Positions 18,596 to 27,460 of a DNA stretch of 64,000 bases are shown one piece after another (within the stretch, counting starts at the first letter, position 1; each line of letters opens with the position of its first letter). A program made the position numbers and the translations under genes. Source of the stretch: Streptomyces sp. RerS4. GTDB taxonomy: Bacteria > Actinomycetota > Actinomycetes > Streptomycetales > Streptomycetaceae. The DNA lies in NCBI RefSeq assembly GCF_023515955.1, contig NZ_CP097322.1, forward strand, positions 2,358,001-2,422,000, written 5' to 3'. The notes under the pieces were generated by a model. That model did no database searches. It saw nothing but the letters and a program-made list of their open reading frames with translations, and was not told the origin of the DNA.

Positions 18596-18925
18596 ATGAG
18601 CATCGTGAAGATCAACGCGTTGACCGTCCCGGCTGAGCAGCGGGAAGTACTGGAGCGGCGGTTCGCCTCGCGGGCGGGCGCGGTGGAGGGTTCGGACGGG
18701 TTCGAGTGGTTCGAGCTGCTGCGGCCCGTCGAGGGCACCGACCAGTACCTGGTCTACACGCGGTGGCGGTCCGAGGAGGACTTCCAGGCGTGGATGGAGG
18801 GGCCGATGAAGGCGGCGCACCAGGGTGGCGGCGAGGGGGGCGCGGAGCGTCCGAAGCCGGCGGCCTCCGCGTCGACGGTGTGGTCGTTCGAGGTCGTGCA
18901 GCAGGCGGCGCCGAAGAAGGCGTGA
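18596..18925 (+). CDS. mhuD: MhuD-type heme-degrading monooxygenase
   Basis: 109 residues from ATG 18596, with AGGATGGG upstream; an ATG at 18587 is an alternative. This is a dimeric ferredoxin-like ABM-fold protein. The residues known to be essential in mycobacterial MhuD (N7, W66 and H75) fall at exactly the same numbers here, and VKINAL, RFASRAGAVE and LLRPV match recalled MhuD segments. MhuD/IsdG enzymes open the heme ring with O2 and reductant, releasing iron in the cytosol. Many databases would label this only antibiotic biosynthesis monooxygenase. Activity is inferred from residue conservation. Confidence 0.85.
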   Translation: MSIVKINALTVPAEQREVLERRFASRAGAVEGSDGFEWFELLRPVEGTDQYLVYTRWRSEEDFQAWMEGPMKAAHQGGGEGGAERPKPAASASTVWSFEVVQQAAPKKA

Positions 18926-19033
18926 CGCGCGGGACGTGTGACGCGTGAAAGGGTGACGCGTGAAGCGTGACGTGCGGGTCCGGGTGGCGATCAGCCCGGC
19001 CCCGCACACCCCACGGGGGGTCCGGAGGCCGGA

Positions 19034-19429
19034 TCAGCTCCAGAAGGCGTCGTGCTCGTCGATGTCCTCGGTGCACTCGTCTATGTCGGTGATCTTGCCT
19101 CCGACGATGGTGAAGAAGAGGCCCTCGCGGATCTCGATGCCCCGGTCACCCCGGTCCGCGCGGACGGTGTGGAAGGACATGGCGTGTCCGCGGCCGTCCG
19201 CCATGACGGAATGGAGGGTGACCTGGTAGGTGCCGCCCGTCTCCTCCCCGAGCCGGCGGTAGAGGTCGAGGACGGCGTCCCGTCCCTTGTGGTGTCCCGA
19301 GAGCGGGTTGTTGCCGGGTACGTGGTGGATGACGTCGGCCGTCATCAGCGCGCCCAGTTTCTCCATGTCCCCCGCACCGAAGGCCTCGTAGCCACGGTGG
19401 ATCAGGGCACAGTCAGGATGCTGCGACAT
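19034..19429 (-). CDS. NTF2-like/SnoaL-like small protein
   Basis: 131 residues with the cone-shaped NTF2 fold pattern: an N-terminal helix pair (HRGYEAFGAGDMEKLGALM), a H-x-P-x-N loop (VIHHVPGNNPLSGHHKG) and four beta strands ending KITDIDECTED. The family includes polyketide cyclases, isomerases and many proteins of unknown role. The histidine-rich pocket suggests a ligand-binding or enzymatic site, but no substrate can be named. It is divergent from a GNAT gene with 110 bp between the starts. Confidence 0.85.
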   Translation of the reverse strand: MSQHPDCALIHRGYEAFGAGDMEKLGALMTADVIHHVPGNNPLSGHHKGRDAVLDLYRRLGEETGGTYQVTLHSVMADGRGHAMSFHTVRADRGDRGIEIREGLFFTIVGGKITDIDECTEDIDEHDAFWS

Positions 19430-19539
19430 GACGTTTCACACCCTCCATCCATAGGCCTGATTTTCACCTTTTCCCATCATCGGTCCGTGCCTGTGGATAT
19501 TCCACGCGGGGGGCGGGAAGGGCGCCCCACAATGGCGTC

Positions 19540-20082
19540 ATGGACAGGAACGTGATCATCAGCGAGACGGGCGACGGAGCCACCCCCCGGTGGAGCGTCG
19601 TCGCCGAAGCCTTCAACACCCCGGACGCGACCGCGCTGCGGCGCGCGTACTACGCGGAGGTGGCGGGCCGGTACTGGAAGAGGTCCGTCACGGAGGCCGA
19701 GATCGACGAGGGGCTCCTCGACTTCCCGGCGGACGACCTGACCCCGCCGACCGGCTCGTTCCTCGTGGGTCGGTGGGGTGGCGTGCCCCTGGCCTGCGCC
19801 GGCATACGCCTGCTCGACCCGCGCACCGCCGAGCTGACGAGGATCTACGTCGATCCGCGCGCCCGGGGCACCGGCGGCGGGGCGGCGCTGCTCGCCGCGC
19901 TGGAGGAGGCGGGCCGCGCCCTGGGCGCCGAGCGGGTGCGGTTGGACACCCGGAGCGACCTCGTGGAGGCCCGCGCGCTGTACGCGCGTCACGGGTACCG
20001 GGAGATACCGGCGTACAACTCCGGCCCGTATGCGGAGCACTGGTTCGAGAAGCCGCTCGTGCCGGGCTCCGTGCCCGCGTAG
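19540..20082 (+). CDS. GNAT-family N-acetyltransferase
   Basis: 180 residues. The acetyl-CoA loop is RIYVDPRARGTGGGAALL (about residues 105-122, the R/Q-x-x-G-x-G/A motif), and the C-terminal motif ALYARHGYREIPAYNSG is typical for GNAT enzymes acting on small amines or peptides. The N-terminal 50 residues include an acidic extension (VTEAEIDEGLLDFPADD) not found in minimal GNATs. The acceptor is unknown. It converges on the MFS gene with 47 bp between the stops. Confidence 0.88.
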   Translation: MDRNVIISETGDGATPRWSVVAEAFNTPDATALRRAYYAEVAGRYWKRSVTEAEIDEGLLDFPADDLTPPTGSFLVGRWGGVPLACAGIRLLDPRTAELTRIYVDPRARGTGGGAALLAALEEAGRALGAERVRLDTRSDLVEARALYARHGYREIPAYNSGPYAEHWFEKPLVPGSVPA

Positions 20083-20129
20083 GGCTGCGCTCTCGCCTGG
20101 GGCTGCTCCCGCTTGGGGCTGGGCGTGCG

Positions 20130-22181
20130 TCAGTGGGCGGCGTGGTCCCGGCGCGGCAGGGTGTCGTAGGGCTCCTCGGCCTCGGAACCGCACAGCTCCC
20201 GGTTCAGCTCCTCGACCAGGGCGACCAGGTCGGTGGGTCGGTCGGGGCCCCACCAATCACCGAGCAGTTCGGCGAGGGACTCCCGGCGGGCGGCGGCCAG
20301 TCTGGCGGCCGCCTCCCGTCCCCGGTCGGTGAGGATCAACGGCAGCCCGTCGCGGACGGCGAGCCGCCGCTCCTCGACCTGGCGGGCGGCGTCCGTGATG
20401 ACCTTGAGCGGGACGGAGGTGCGTTCCGCGAGGAGCGCCGGCTCGACCGAGCCGTACCTGGCCATCCGCAGCAGCATCCAGCTCGCGGCGGGGAGCAGGT
20501 CGTAGCCGGCCCGTTCGGTGATCTTCTCGTAGACGTGCCGGCGGCCCTCGCGCGTGCCGAGGACCGACAGCGCGCGGGCGACCTCGTCCCGGGAGGAGCG
20601 CTGGACGGGGTTGGAGGCCAGGGTCTCCGTCACGTCGGGGGCGGTGACGGAGCCGCGCAGCTTGTCCTCCTTGAGGAACCAGGCGATGACGAAGGCCACC
20701 AGGACCACGGGCGCGGCGTAGAGGAAGACATCGGTGATGGCGGAGGAGTAGGCGTCCAGGACCCGGGGGCGGATCTCGGGCGGCAGGAGGACGACGGCCC
20801 GGGGGTCCGCCTCCAGCCGCTGTGGGGTGGCCCCGGGCGGCAGTGGCAGGCCGGCGAGGGCGGCGTTCAGCTTGTCGTCGAGCCGGTTCGTGAAGATCGT
20901 GCCGAAAATGGCGACGCCGAAGGAGGCGCCGATGGAGCGGAAGAAGGTGGCACCGGAGGTGGCGACACCGAGGTCGGCATAGCTGACGGCGTTCTGCACG
21001 GCCAGGACGAGTACCTGCATGACCAGGCCGAGGCCGGCGCCGAAGACGAAGAAGTAGGTGCTCAACTCCAGGTCGGAGCTGGTGCGGTGCAACTGGTGCA
21101 GGAGCAGCAGCCCGAGGGCCGTCATGCCGGTGCCGAGGATCGGGAAGACCTTCCAGCGTCCGGTGCGACTGACGATCTGCCCGGAGACGGTGGAGGCGAT
21201 CAGCAGGCCGAACACCATCGGGAGCATGTGGACGCCGGACATGGTGGGTGAGACGCCCCGCACGACCTGGAGGAAGGTCGGCAGGTAGACCATCGCGCCG
21301 AACATCGCGAAGCCGACGACGAAGCTGATCACCGAGCAGAGGGTGAAGGTGCGGATGCGGAACAGGCCCAGGGGCAGGACGGGTTCGGCGGCCCGCCGTT
21401 CGACCAGGACGAAGGCGACGAGCAGGACGGCGCCGAGGACGGCGAGGGAGACGACCTGGACCGAGCCCCAGGCCCAGGTGGTGCCGCCGAGGGAGGCGAC
21501 GAGGACGAGGCAGGTGGCGACGGAGGCGATGAGGAAGGTGCCGAGGTAGTCGATGGTGTGCCGCTCGGAGCGGACCGGTATGTGCAGGGCGGCGGCGATG
21601 ACGGCGAGCGCGACCAGACCGATGGGGAGGTTGATGTAGAAGACCCAGCGCCAGGAGAGGTGGTCCACGAACAGGCCGCCGAGCAGCGGGCCGAGCACGC
21701 TCGTCGCACCGAACACGGCGCCGAACAGGCCCTGGTACTTGCCGCGCTCGCGGGGCGGGACGATGTCGCCGACGATCGCCATCGACAGCACCATCAGCCC
21801 GCCGCCGCCCAGGCCCTGGAGGGCGCGGAAGCCGATCAGTTGCGGCATGTTCTGGGCTATGCCGCACAGGGCGGAGCCGATCAGGAAGAGCACGATGGCG
21901 TACTGGAAGAGCTTCTTGCGGCCGTACTGGTCGCCGAGCTTGCCCCACAGCGGGGTCGCGGCGGTGGACGCCAGCATGTAGGCGGTGACCACCCAGGACA
22001 GGTGCTCCATGCCGCCGAGCTCGCTGACGATCGTGGGCAGGGCGGTGGAGACGATCGTCTGGTCGAGGGAGGAGATCAGCAGGCCCAGCAACAGGGCGCC
22101 GATCGAGACGAGCACCTCACGGGAGGCGTGCTCGGAGCGGGGGCCGGGGTCCACGGACGACGTGGTCACGTCCTGAGCCAT
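20130..22181 (-). CDS. MFS drug exporter (DHA2, 14 helices) with C-terminal winged-helix domain
   Basis: 683 residues from ATG 22181, with AGGAGGAG upstream. The first about 520 residues are a 14-helix DHA2/EmrB-QacA transporter; motif A is [11 protein letters not shown] and the antiporter motif is near [11 protein letters not shown]. It should export drugs or metabolites against protons. The remaining about 150 residues are soluble and look like a MarR/PadR-type winged helix ([47 protein letters not shown]). This transporter-regulator fusion is uncommon, and its DNA-binding ability is not known. The gene is divergent from the peptidoglycan-binding protein gene (145 bp). Confidence 0.88.
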   Translation of the reverse strand: MAQDVTTSSVDPGPRSEHASREVLVSIGALLLGLLISSLDQTIVSTALPTIVSELGGMEHLSWVVTAYMLASTAATPLWGKLGDQYGRKKLFQYAIVLFLIGSALCGIAQNMPQLIGFRALQGLGGGGLMVLSMAIVGDIVPPRERGKYQGLFGAVFGATSVLGPLLGGLFVDHLSWRWVFYINLPIGLVALAVIAAALHIPVRSERHTIDYLGTFLIASVATCLVLVASLGGTTWAWGSVQVVSLAVLGAVLLVAFVLVERRAAEPVLPLGLFRIRTFTLCSVISFVVGFAMFGAMVYLPTFLQVVRGVSPTMSGVHMLPMVFGLLIASTVSGQIVSRTGRWKVFPILGTGMTALGLLLLHQLHRTSSDLELSTYFFVFGAGLGLVMQVLVLAVQNAVSYADLGVATSGATFFRSIGASFGVAIFGTIFTNRLDDKLNAALAGLPLPPGATPQRLEADPRAVVLLPPEIRPRVLDAYSSAITDVFLYAAPVVLVAFVIAWFLKEDKLRGSVTAPDVTETLASNPVQRSSRDEVARALSVLGTREGRRHVYEKITERAGYDLLPAASWMLLRMARYGSVEPALLAERTSVPLKVITDAARQVEERRLAVRDGLPLILTDRGREAAARLAAARRESLAELLGDWWGPDRPTDLVALVEELNRELCGSEAEEPYDTLPRRDHAAH

Positions 22182-22326
22182 CGGACTCCTCCTCGGGCCT
22201 TTGGCGGGATCAACCGGGACAACATCTCCATCCTGAGCGGTGTGTCCCGTTATGGCCTCTCGGAGGGGGTTGGGTGGGACGGGAGGGGTCTGCATAATCG
22301 CAGGCATTGCCCAGGGAGGGATTCCA

Positions 22327-23886
22327 GTGAGCGCTGAGCGCTGTCCAGATTGCGGCGTCGAGAGCGCCGGCTGCGCGTGCCCGCCGGGGGTGGGCTTCAA
22401 CCCGCTCCGCATACGCCCGTACCTCGCCCAACCCCTCCCACCCCCCGCCGCCCCCCACCCCACCCCCTCGTCACCCCCACCGCCCTACCCCCCACCGACC
22501 CCGACCGCACCCCCGGCGGGCTCCCCGTACCTGCCACCGGCCGACCCCCCGGCCCGGATCTTCACCGACGCGCCGGCCGCCATCCCGGGCGAACCACAAG
22601 CGGGCTCCCCGGCGGACCCGACCGCGCCCCCGACGGGCTCCCACCCCGGGGAATCCACGGCTGCGCACCCGGCCGAGCCCCACGCCGGCATCCCAACGCC
22701 CTGGCCGGCAGGGCCCCCGGAGACCTCCCCGGCCCAGTTCCCGGCGGACACCCCCGCCGCATCCTCAACCGAGCCCCCGGCCGGCTCCCCGGCCACCCAC
22801 CCCGGGGACTCCACAGCTACGCACCCGGCCGAGCCCCACGCCGGCATCCCAACGCCCTGGCCGGCAGGGCCCCCGGAGACCTCCCCGGCCCAGTTCCCGG
22901 CGGACACCCCCGCCGCATCCTCAACCGAGCCCCCGGCCGGCTCCCCGGCCACCCACCCCGGGGACTCCACAGCTACGCACCCGGCCGAGCCCCACGCCGG
23001 CATCCCAACGCCCTGGCCGGCAGGGCTCCCGGAGACCTCCCCGGCCCAGTTCCCGGCGGACTTCCCCGACGCGTTCCCGGCCGGCTCCTCGGCCGGGGTC
23101 TTTCCGGGCGAGCCGCCGGCTGGTGCAGGGGTGGCCGGCGGGGCGTACGGATCGGCGGCGTTCCCGGCCGAGGAGCCTACGAGCGTTCTGCCGGCGGTGC
23201 CGGGCGGGGCGGACACGCCCGCGTACGGGATACCCGTACCGCCGCCGGCGGATCGGACCGTGCGGCTGCGGGCCGTGCCCGCCGCGCAGGCGTACACGCC
23301 CGCCGCGGGTGTCGGCGCCAAGCAGCGGTCCCGGCTGCTGCCGGGCATCGCCGCCGCGGTGGTGGCGGCGGCAGCGGTGGGCCTCGGCGTGGTGCTCTTC
23401 TCCGGCTCGGGGTCCGACGACACGGCCATGGCCGACGCGAATCCCTCCGCCCCCGCCGCCGCGGCGGAGGCCTCCGCCTCCCCCTCCGCCTCGACGGACG
23501 GCGCCCCGCAGAGCCCGTCCGCCTCCGTGACGGCGTCCCCCTCGGCGAGCGCCGCCTCCCGCTCGCCGTCCCCGTCCGCGAGCGCGTCCCGTTCCTCGGC
23601 CCCGCCGACCCCCACCCCCTCGGCGAGCGCCGGCCGCTCCGCGAGCCCCAAGCCGCCCCCGCCGCCGCCCGCCCAGGCGCCGACGCTGCGCTACGGGGAC
23701 TCCGGCGCCGAGGTGCAGGAGCTCCAGCGGCTGCTGGCGGACCGCGGCCTCTACCGGGGCCGGCAGGACGGCCGCTTCGGCCGCTCCACGCGCAGCGCCG
23801 TCGAGGACTTCCAGCTCGAAAGCGAGGTCTACGAGGACCCGTGGGGCGTCTACGGCCCGGCGACCCGGCGCGCCCTGGAGGGATAG
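22327..23886 (+). CDS. Membrane protein with N-terminal zinc site, Pro-rich repeats and C-terminal peptidoglycan-binding domain
   Basis: 519 residues from GTG 22327, with GGGAGGG six bases upstream. It starts with a small zinc-binding motif ([13 protein letters not shown]). A cytosolic Pro/Ala-rich region holds 52-residue tandem repeats. One transmembrane helix ([21 protein letters not shown], about residues 337-357, given here at the edge of the length limit) precedes a Ser/Pro-rich extracellular stalk. The end is a PG_binding_1 domain ([17 protein letters not shown]). The topology is cytosolic N-terminus, wall-facing C-terminus. It resembles Streptomyces envelope proteins of unknown role. 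Confidence 0.85.
   Translation: MSAERCPDCGVESAGCACPPGVGFNPLRIRPYLAQPLPPPAAPHPTPSSPPPPYPPPTPTAPPAGSPYLPPADPPARIFTDAPAAIPGEPQAGSPADPTAPPTGSHPGESTAAHPAEPHAGIPTPWPAGPPETSPAQFPADTPAASSTEPPAGSPATHPGDSTATHPAEPHAGIPTPWPAGPPETSPAQFPADTPAASSTEPPAGSPATHPGDSTATHPAEPHAGIPTPWPAGLPETSPAQFPADFPDAFPAGSSAGVFPGEPPAGAGVAGGAYGSAAFPAEEPTSVLPAVPGGADTPAYGIPVPPPADRTVRLRAVPAAQAYTPAAGVGAKQRSRLLPGIAAAVVAAAAVGLGVVLFSGSGSDDTAMADANPSAPAAAAEASASPSASTDGAPQSPSASVTASPSASAASRSPSPSASASRSSAPPTPTPSASAGRSASPKPPPPPPAQAPTLRYGDSGAEVQELQRLLADRGLYRGRQDGRFGRSTRSAVEDFQLESEVYEDPWGVYGPATRRALEG
22666..23064 (+). repeat. 156-bp tandem coding repeat, about 2.6 copies
   Basis: Units start at 22666, 22822 and 22978, exactly 156 bp apart. The first two are nearly identical at DNA level, and the third diverges after about 80 bp. 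Each encodes 52 residues beginning [16 protein letters not shown]. The near-identity suggests recent duplication, so the copy number probably varies between strains. Confidence 0.9.
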
Positions 23887-23936
23887 GTCACTCCGTCTTC
23901 GGTGGCGCGAACCACCCCGGGTTTTGTATCGTGAAG

Positions 23937-23994
23937 GAACAAAGTGGTTCCGTCCGCACTCCCTGACCGGTGGACGGAACCACTTGTTCTCTTT
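23937..23994 (+). terminator. Terminator after the peptidoglycan-binding protein gene
   Basis: An 18-bp stem with one bulge (GAACAAAGTGGTTCCGTCC at 23937-23955, partner 23972-23989), 16-nt loop, then TCTTTT. It ends transcription 50 bp after the stop and just before the HAD gene at 24019. Confidence 0.85.
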
Positions 23995-24018
23995 TCCCGC
24001 CCGTCTGGAGCCCCGCCG

Positions 24019-24720
24019 ATGCCGGCCAGCACGACCGCCACCGCGACCACCACGACCCCCGTCGTCCTCACCGCCAAGGCCCTCCTCCTGGACATGGACG
24101 GCACCATCGTCAACTCCGACGCGGTGGTCGAGCGCTGCTGGCGCGAGTGGGCCGTCTCCCACGGGCTGGACCCGCAGGAGGCGCTCAAGGTGGTCCACGG
24201 CCGCCAGGGCTACGCCACGATGGCGATCCTGCTGCCCGAGCGCCCGATGGAGCTCAACCACGCCGAGAACGCCGTGATGCTCGCCCGCGAGACCGCCGAC
24301 ACCGACGGCGTCGTCCCGATCGGCGGCGCCGCCGCGTTCATGGCCGCCATCGCCGACCTCCCGCACGCCCTGGTCACCTCGGCCGACGCCGCCCTGGCCA
24401 CGGCCCGGATGACGGCCGCCGCCCTGCCCATGCCGGCCGTACGCGTCACCGCCGAGTCCGTCGGCGCCAGCAAGCCGGACCCCGAGGGCTTCCTGAAGGG
24501 CGCCGCCGAACTGGGCGTGGACCCGGCCGACTGCCTGGTGTTCGAGGACTCCGCCGCCGGCATCGCCGCGGGCCTGGCCGCCGGGATGCGCGTGATCGGG
24601 ATCGGCCCCCGCGCCGCCGCCCACGGCCCGACGGCCCACGTCCCCGACCTGACGTCGGTCCACGTGGCCACCACCCCCGACGGCGCCATCCACCTGACCC
24701 TCACCACCCCGGCCGCCTGA
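24019..24720 (+). CDS. HAD-superfamily phosphatase (subfamily IA)
   Basis: 233 residues from ATG 24019. Motif I is LLLDMDGTIVNSD (nucleophile first Asp, acid/base second Asp), motif II ALVTSADA, motif III SKPDPEGFLKGA, motif IV VFEDSAAG. A C1 helical cap sits between motifs I and II. It is similar to sugar-phosphatase and phosphoglycolate-type members that hydrolyse small phosphorylated metabolites in the cytosol. The substrate is unknown. It stands alone downstream of a strong terminator, so it has its own promoter or is read through. Confidence 0.9.
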   Translation: MPASTTATATTTTPVVLTAKALLLDMDGTIVNSDAVVERCWREWAVSHGLDPQEALKVVHGRQGYATMAILLPERPMELNHAENAVMLARETADTDGVVPIGGAAAFMAAIADLPHALVTSADAALATARMTAAALPMPAVRVTAESVGASKPDPEGFLKGAAELGVDPADCLVFEDSAAGIAAGLAAGMRVIGIGPRAAAHGPTAHVPDLTSVHVATTPDGAIHLTLTTPAA

Positions 24721-24789
24721 GCGCTCCGCCCGTAGGGCGGATTGGAAATCCGATCGCGCGGGCCGGTCGCGCACCGCCACGCTGCTCCC

Positions 24790-25380
24790 ATGGACGACAT
24801 GGACGGCATGGACCGCATCGACGGCATGGACACCCCGGCAGTGCTGCTCATCGGCGGGCGGGCCGGCGTCGGCAAGACGACCGTGGGGTGGGAGGTTTCC
24901 GTACTGCTGCGCGCCGCGGCCGTTCCTCACGCGATCGTCGAGGGCGATTTCATGGGGCAGGTGCATCCGGCACCCGAAGGCGATCCGCACCGCTCGGAGA
25001 TCACCGAGAGCAACCTGACCGCCGTCTGGGCGAACTTCTCCCGGCACGGCTACCGACGGCTGATCTACACCAACACGGCGAGCGTGTTGCCCGAGGCGAC
25101 GGGCATGTTCGAACGCGCCATGGGGGCCGGTGTACGGATCACCCGCGTCCTGCTCACCGCCTCCGACGCCACGGCCCGCGAGCGGCTGACGGGCCGGGAA
25201 CTCGGCTCGGAGCTGGAACAGGAACTGGCGGGCAGTGTCCGCAAGGCACGCCTCCTGGACCGGCGGGCCCCGGCGAACACCGTGCGGGTGGCAACGGACG
25301 GCCGGCTGGTCGTGGACATCGCCCAGGAGGTGGCTGCCGCCACGGGGTGGATCAGGCCCCATTCCGCCCACGGATCGTGA
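24790..25380 (+). CDS. Small P-loop kinase-like ATP-binding protein
   Basis: 196 residues. The Walker A motif is GGRAGVGKTT (about residues 22-31), followed by an acidic residue in VEGDFMG that could bind the acceptor, and an arginine-rich lid region (TARERLTGRELGSELEQEL). The pattern is that of small-molecule kinases or AAA-like NTPases related to uridine or shikimate kinase-type folds. The start is ambiguous because ATG occurs at 24790, 24799, 24808 and again further on (MDDMDGMDRIDGMD). The substrate is unknown. Confidence 0.78.
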   Translation: MDDMDGMDRIDGMDTPAVLLIGGRAGVGKTTVGWEVSVLLRAAAVPHAIVEGDFMGQVHPAPEGDPHRSEITESNLTAVWANFSRHGYRRLIYTNTASVLPEATGMFERAMGAGVRITRVLLTASDATARERLTGRELGSELEQELAGSVRKARLLDRRAPANTVRVATDGRLVVDIAQEVAAATGWIRPHSAHGS

Positions 25381-25399
25381 TCGCGCGGGGCGGGCCGAC

Positions 25400-25482
25400 G
25401 GGCCGGGGCGTGCCGCCGGGCCGGGGCGTGCCGCCGGGCCGGGGCGTGCCGCCGGGCCGGGGCGTGCCGCCGGGCCGGGGTG
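25400..25482. repeat. 18-bp tandem repeat, about 4.6 copies
   Basis: GGGCCGGGGCGTGCCGCC repeats head to tail from 25400 between the stops of two convergent genes. Four copies are perfect and the fifth decays. It is probably a polymorphic simple repeat; no coding role. Confidence 0.9.
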
Positions 25483-25523
25483 TCGCATTGCGGTTCCCCA
25501 GGCCCGGCCCGCATCGCATGCGC

Positions 25524-26105
25524 TCAGCCGACGATCGCCTCGTAGAGGGAGAAGGCGGCCAGGGCCGCCATGACGGCCGCCGCGATCTTCGTGATGAGCT
25601 TCAGCGGCACGTACTTCATCAGCGTGCGGCCCCCCAGGATGCCGATGCCCGCGACCGCCCACAGGGCCAGGACGGCGCCGAGGCCGACGGAGATCGGGTT
25701 GTCGTAGCGCGCCGCGAGGTTCGCGGTCATGATCTGGGTCAGATCGCCGAACTCGGCCACCAGGATCAGCATGAAGCCCGCCCCCGAGACCTTCCAGAAG
25801 GACTGGTCGGCGGGCGGCTTGACCTCTTCGTCATCGTCGTTCTTCTTCAGGAGCAGCATGGCCGCGCCCGCGAGGAAGAGGACGCCGACGACGGCCTGGA
25901 CCAGCCGGTGCGGCAGGAGCGTCAGCACGCTGCCGGCGGCGATGGCGAGCGCCACGTGCACGGCGAAGGCGGCGGCCACACCCGCGAAGACGTAGGAGGC
26001 GCGGTAGCGGGTGCCGAGCATCAGACCGGCGAGGGCCGTCTTGTCGGGGAGTTCGGCGAGGAAGACGACGCCGAAGGCGATGGCCATGACGGTGAAGCTG
26101 AACAC
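25524..26105 (-). CDS. TMEM165/GDT1-family (UPF0016) cation transporter, Mn2+ riboswitch-controlled
   Basis: 193 residues from GTG 26105 (a GAGG site lies about 9 bases upstream; ATG 26087 is the alternative). Two copies of the family motif E-x-G/P-D-K/x-T are visible: AELPDKTAL near residue 16 and AEFGDLTQ near residue 121. They form the Mn2+/Ca2+ site in GDT1 proteins. Six membrane helices with an acidic cytosolic loop (KKNDDDEEVK) are expected. A yybP-ykoY riboswitch sits 138 bp upstream on the same strand, which argues for manganese export and homeostasis. Confidence 0.88.
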   Translation of the reverse strand: MFSFTVMAIAFGVVFLAELPDKTALAGLMLGTRYRASYVFAGVAAAFAVHVALAIAAGSVLTLLPHRLVQAVVGVLFLAGAAMLLLKKNDDDEEVKPPADQSFWKVSGAGFMLILVAEFGDLTQIMTANLAARYDNPISVGLGAVLALWAVAGIGILGGRTLMKYVPLKLITKIAAAVMAALAAFSLYEAIVG

Positions 26106-26242
26106 GGAGTGGAACCTCGATCGGTCGGGCAGGGCGCCATCGAACCGAGAGACCTGGGGTGTTTCAGGGGTCGCTTCGGCACGGCGGCGCCCTGGGTTGC
26201 GTACACGCGTGACGCGATCACGCGCGCCACACGAACAGGACA

Positions 26243-26352
26243 CTGCGGCCGAAGGTCTCGCTGGCAGCCCGCTGACGCGGTCTGCCTCCGGGCGCCGGCT
26301 GGTGTGACCCAGCAGTATGTCGACGGTCCGGCGAAGAGCTACTCCCCTTCTG
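26243..26352 (-). ncRNA. yybP-ykoY manganese riboswitch
   Basis: Read on the minus strand it runs AAGGGGAGTAGC (start at about 26350), an intervening stem with GTCGACATACTGCTGGG, and ends with GCGAGACCTTCGGCCGC (about 26261-26245). The GGGGAGTAG and GCGAGACCTT blocks are the signature halves of the Mn2+-sensing aptamer. It precedes the GDT1-type gene, a usual target of this riboswitch, and should switch it on when Mn2+ is high. Confidence 0.9.
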
Positions 26353-26650
26353 CTCCGTCCAGGGTACGTGACGACCTCCGCGCCCCGAAGCGGCCCGGAA
26401 TGTGAGCTTGGCCCCACCTTGATCCCCACGTTGATACCCACCCGGTACACACCCTGATACGCCCGCGCCCGTCCCCCACGCCCGGAACCTCAACTTCCGT
26501 TTGAATCCCGGGCTTTGGACGCCTTGATGTGACGTGCCCATGTCGGCAACCTGTCACCTGGTGCCCGTCCCCGCGACACCTGGCGCCGCCACCATGGCCG
26601 CGCCCCGCCGGGGTCGAACGGCCACCACCCCCCGCATCAGGGAGCCCCTC
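26353..26650. other. Divergent promoter region of GDT1 gene and secreted nuclease gene
   Basis: No gene is visible. It contains an imperfect tandem 12-bp repeat TTGATCCCCAC (26419) and TTGATACCCAC (26431) that might be an operator, and the upstream part of the nuclease leader. No convincing -10/-35 pair was picked out. Confidence 0.4.
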
Positions 26651-27334
26651 ATGGCCCTCATATCCACCCGCAGGTCCGCCGTCTCCGCCGTCTACGCGCG
26701 TCGAGTCGGTCGGCTGGGCGTCCTCGCCTCCGCCGTCGCGCTCGCCTCCCTCACCTCGCTCGTGAACGCCCCCGCCGCCCTCGCCTCCCCGCCCACCCCC
26801 ATCAGCGCGGCCGCCGCCCGCTCCTACCTGGCCGGCGTCACGCCGACGGCCGAGGGCTCCCTCAGCGGCTACAGCCGCACCCTCTTCCCGCACTGGAGCA
26901 CGGTCTCGGGCACCTGCAACACCCGCGAGACCGTCCTCAAGCGGGACGGCGTGAACGTCGTCACCGACTCCTCCTGCGCCGCCACCAGCGGCAGCTGGTA
27001 CTCCGAGTACGACGGCGCCACCTGGACCGCCGCCTCCGACGTCGACATCGACCACCTCGTCCCGCTCGCCGAGGCCTGGCGCTCGGGAGCCTCCTCCTGG
27101 ACCACCGCGCGGCGTCAGCAGCTCGCGAACGACCTCACGCGCCCGCAGCTCATCGCCGTCACCGACAACGTCAACCAGGCCAAGGGCGACCTCGACCCCG
27201 GCAAGTGGCTGCCGTCGCGCACCTCGTACCGCTGCACGTACGCCCGCATGTGGGTGCAGGTCAAGCAGTACTACGGCCTCACCATGGACTCCGGCGAGAA
27301 GACGGCCCTGGTCAACATCCTCAACGGCTGCTGA
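26651..27334 (+). CDS. Secreted HNH endonuclease (DUF1524-like)
   Basis: 227 residues from ATG 26651, with AGGGAGC upstream. A long signal peptide (LGVLASAVALASLTSLVNAPAALAS in part, cleavage near residue 46) is followed by the HNH nuclease domain: DIDHLVPLAEAWRSGA carries the catalytic histidine, and the later NVNQAKGDLDP and PSRTSYRC complete the beta-beta-alpha metal fold. Three cysteines before the active site and two after it could form disulfides outside the cell. Streptomyces secrete such nucleases during development to digest DNA. Confidence 0.88.
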   Translation: MALISTRRSAVSAVYARRVGRLGVLASAVALASLTSLVNAPAALASPPTPISAAAARSYLAGVTPTAEGSLSGYSRTLFPHWSTVSGTCNTRETVLKRDGVNVVTDSSCAATSGSWYSEYDGATWTAASDVDIDHLVPLAEAWRSGASSWTTARRQQLANDLTRPQLIAVTDNVNQAKGDLDPGKWLPSRTSYRCTYARMWVQVKQYYGLTMDSGEKTALVNILNGC

Positions 27335-27460
27335 CGCGCCGGCGGCCCCCGCCGCCGACCGGCCCCGGAGTTTCACCCTCCCTCTCCCCCGCCAGGGGGA
27401 GGCAGGCTCCCCTCCCACCCCGTACCGTGATCGAAAGGGCTGTTGAGGAGGGGGAGTTGG

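Noticed and set aside
22666..23064. CRISPR array
   Set aside because: The 156-bp units are head-to-tail coding repeats without spacers. The 18-bp array at 25400 and the GACAAG array at 45361 also lack spacers of constant size.
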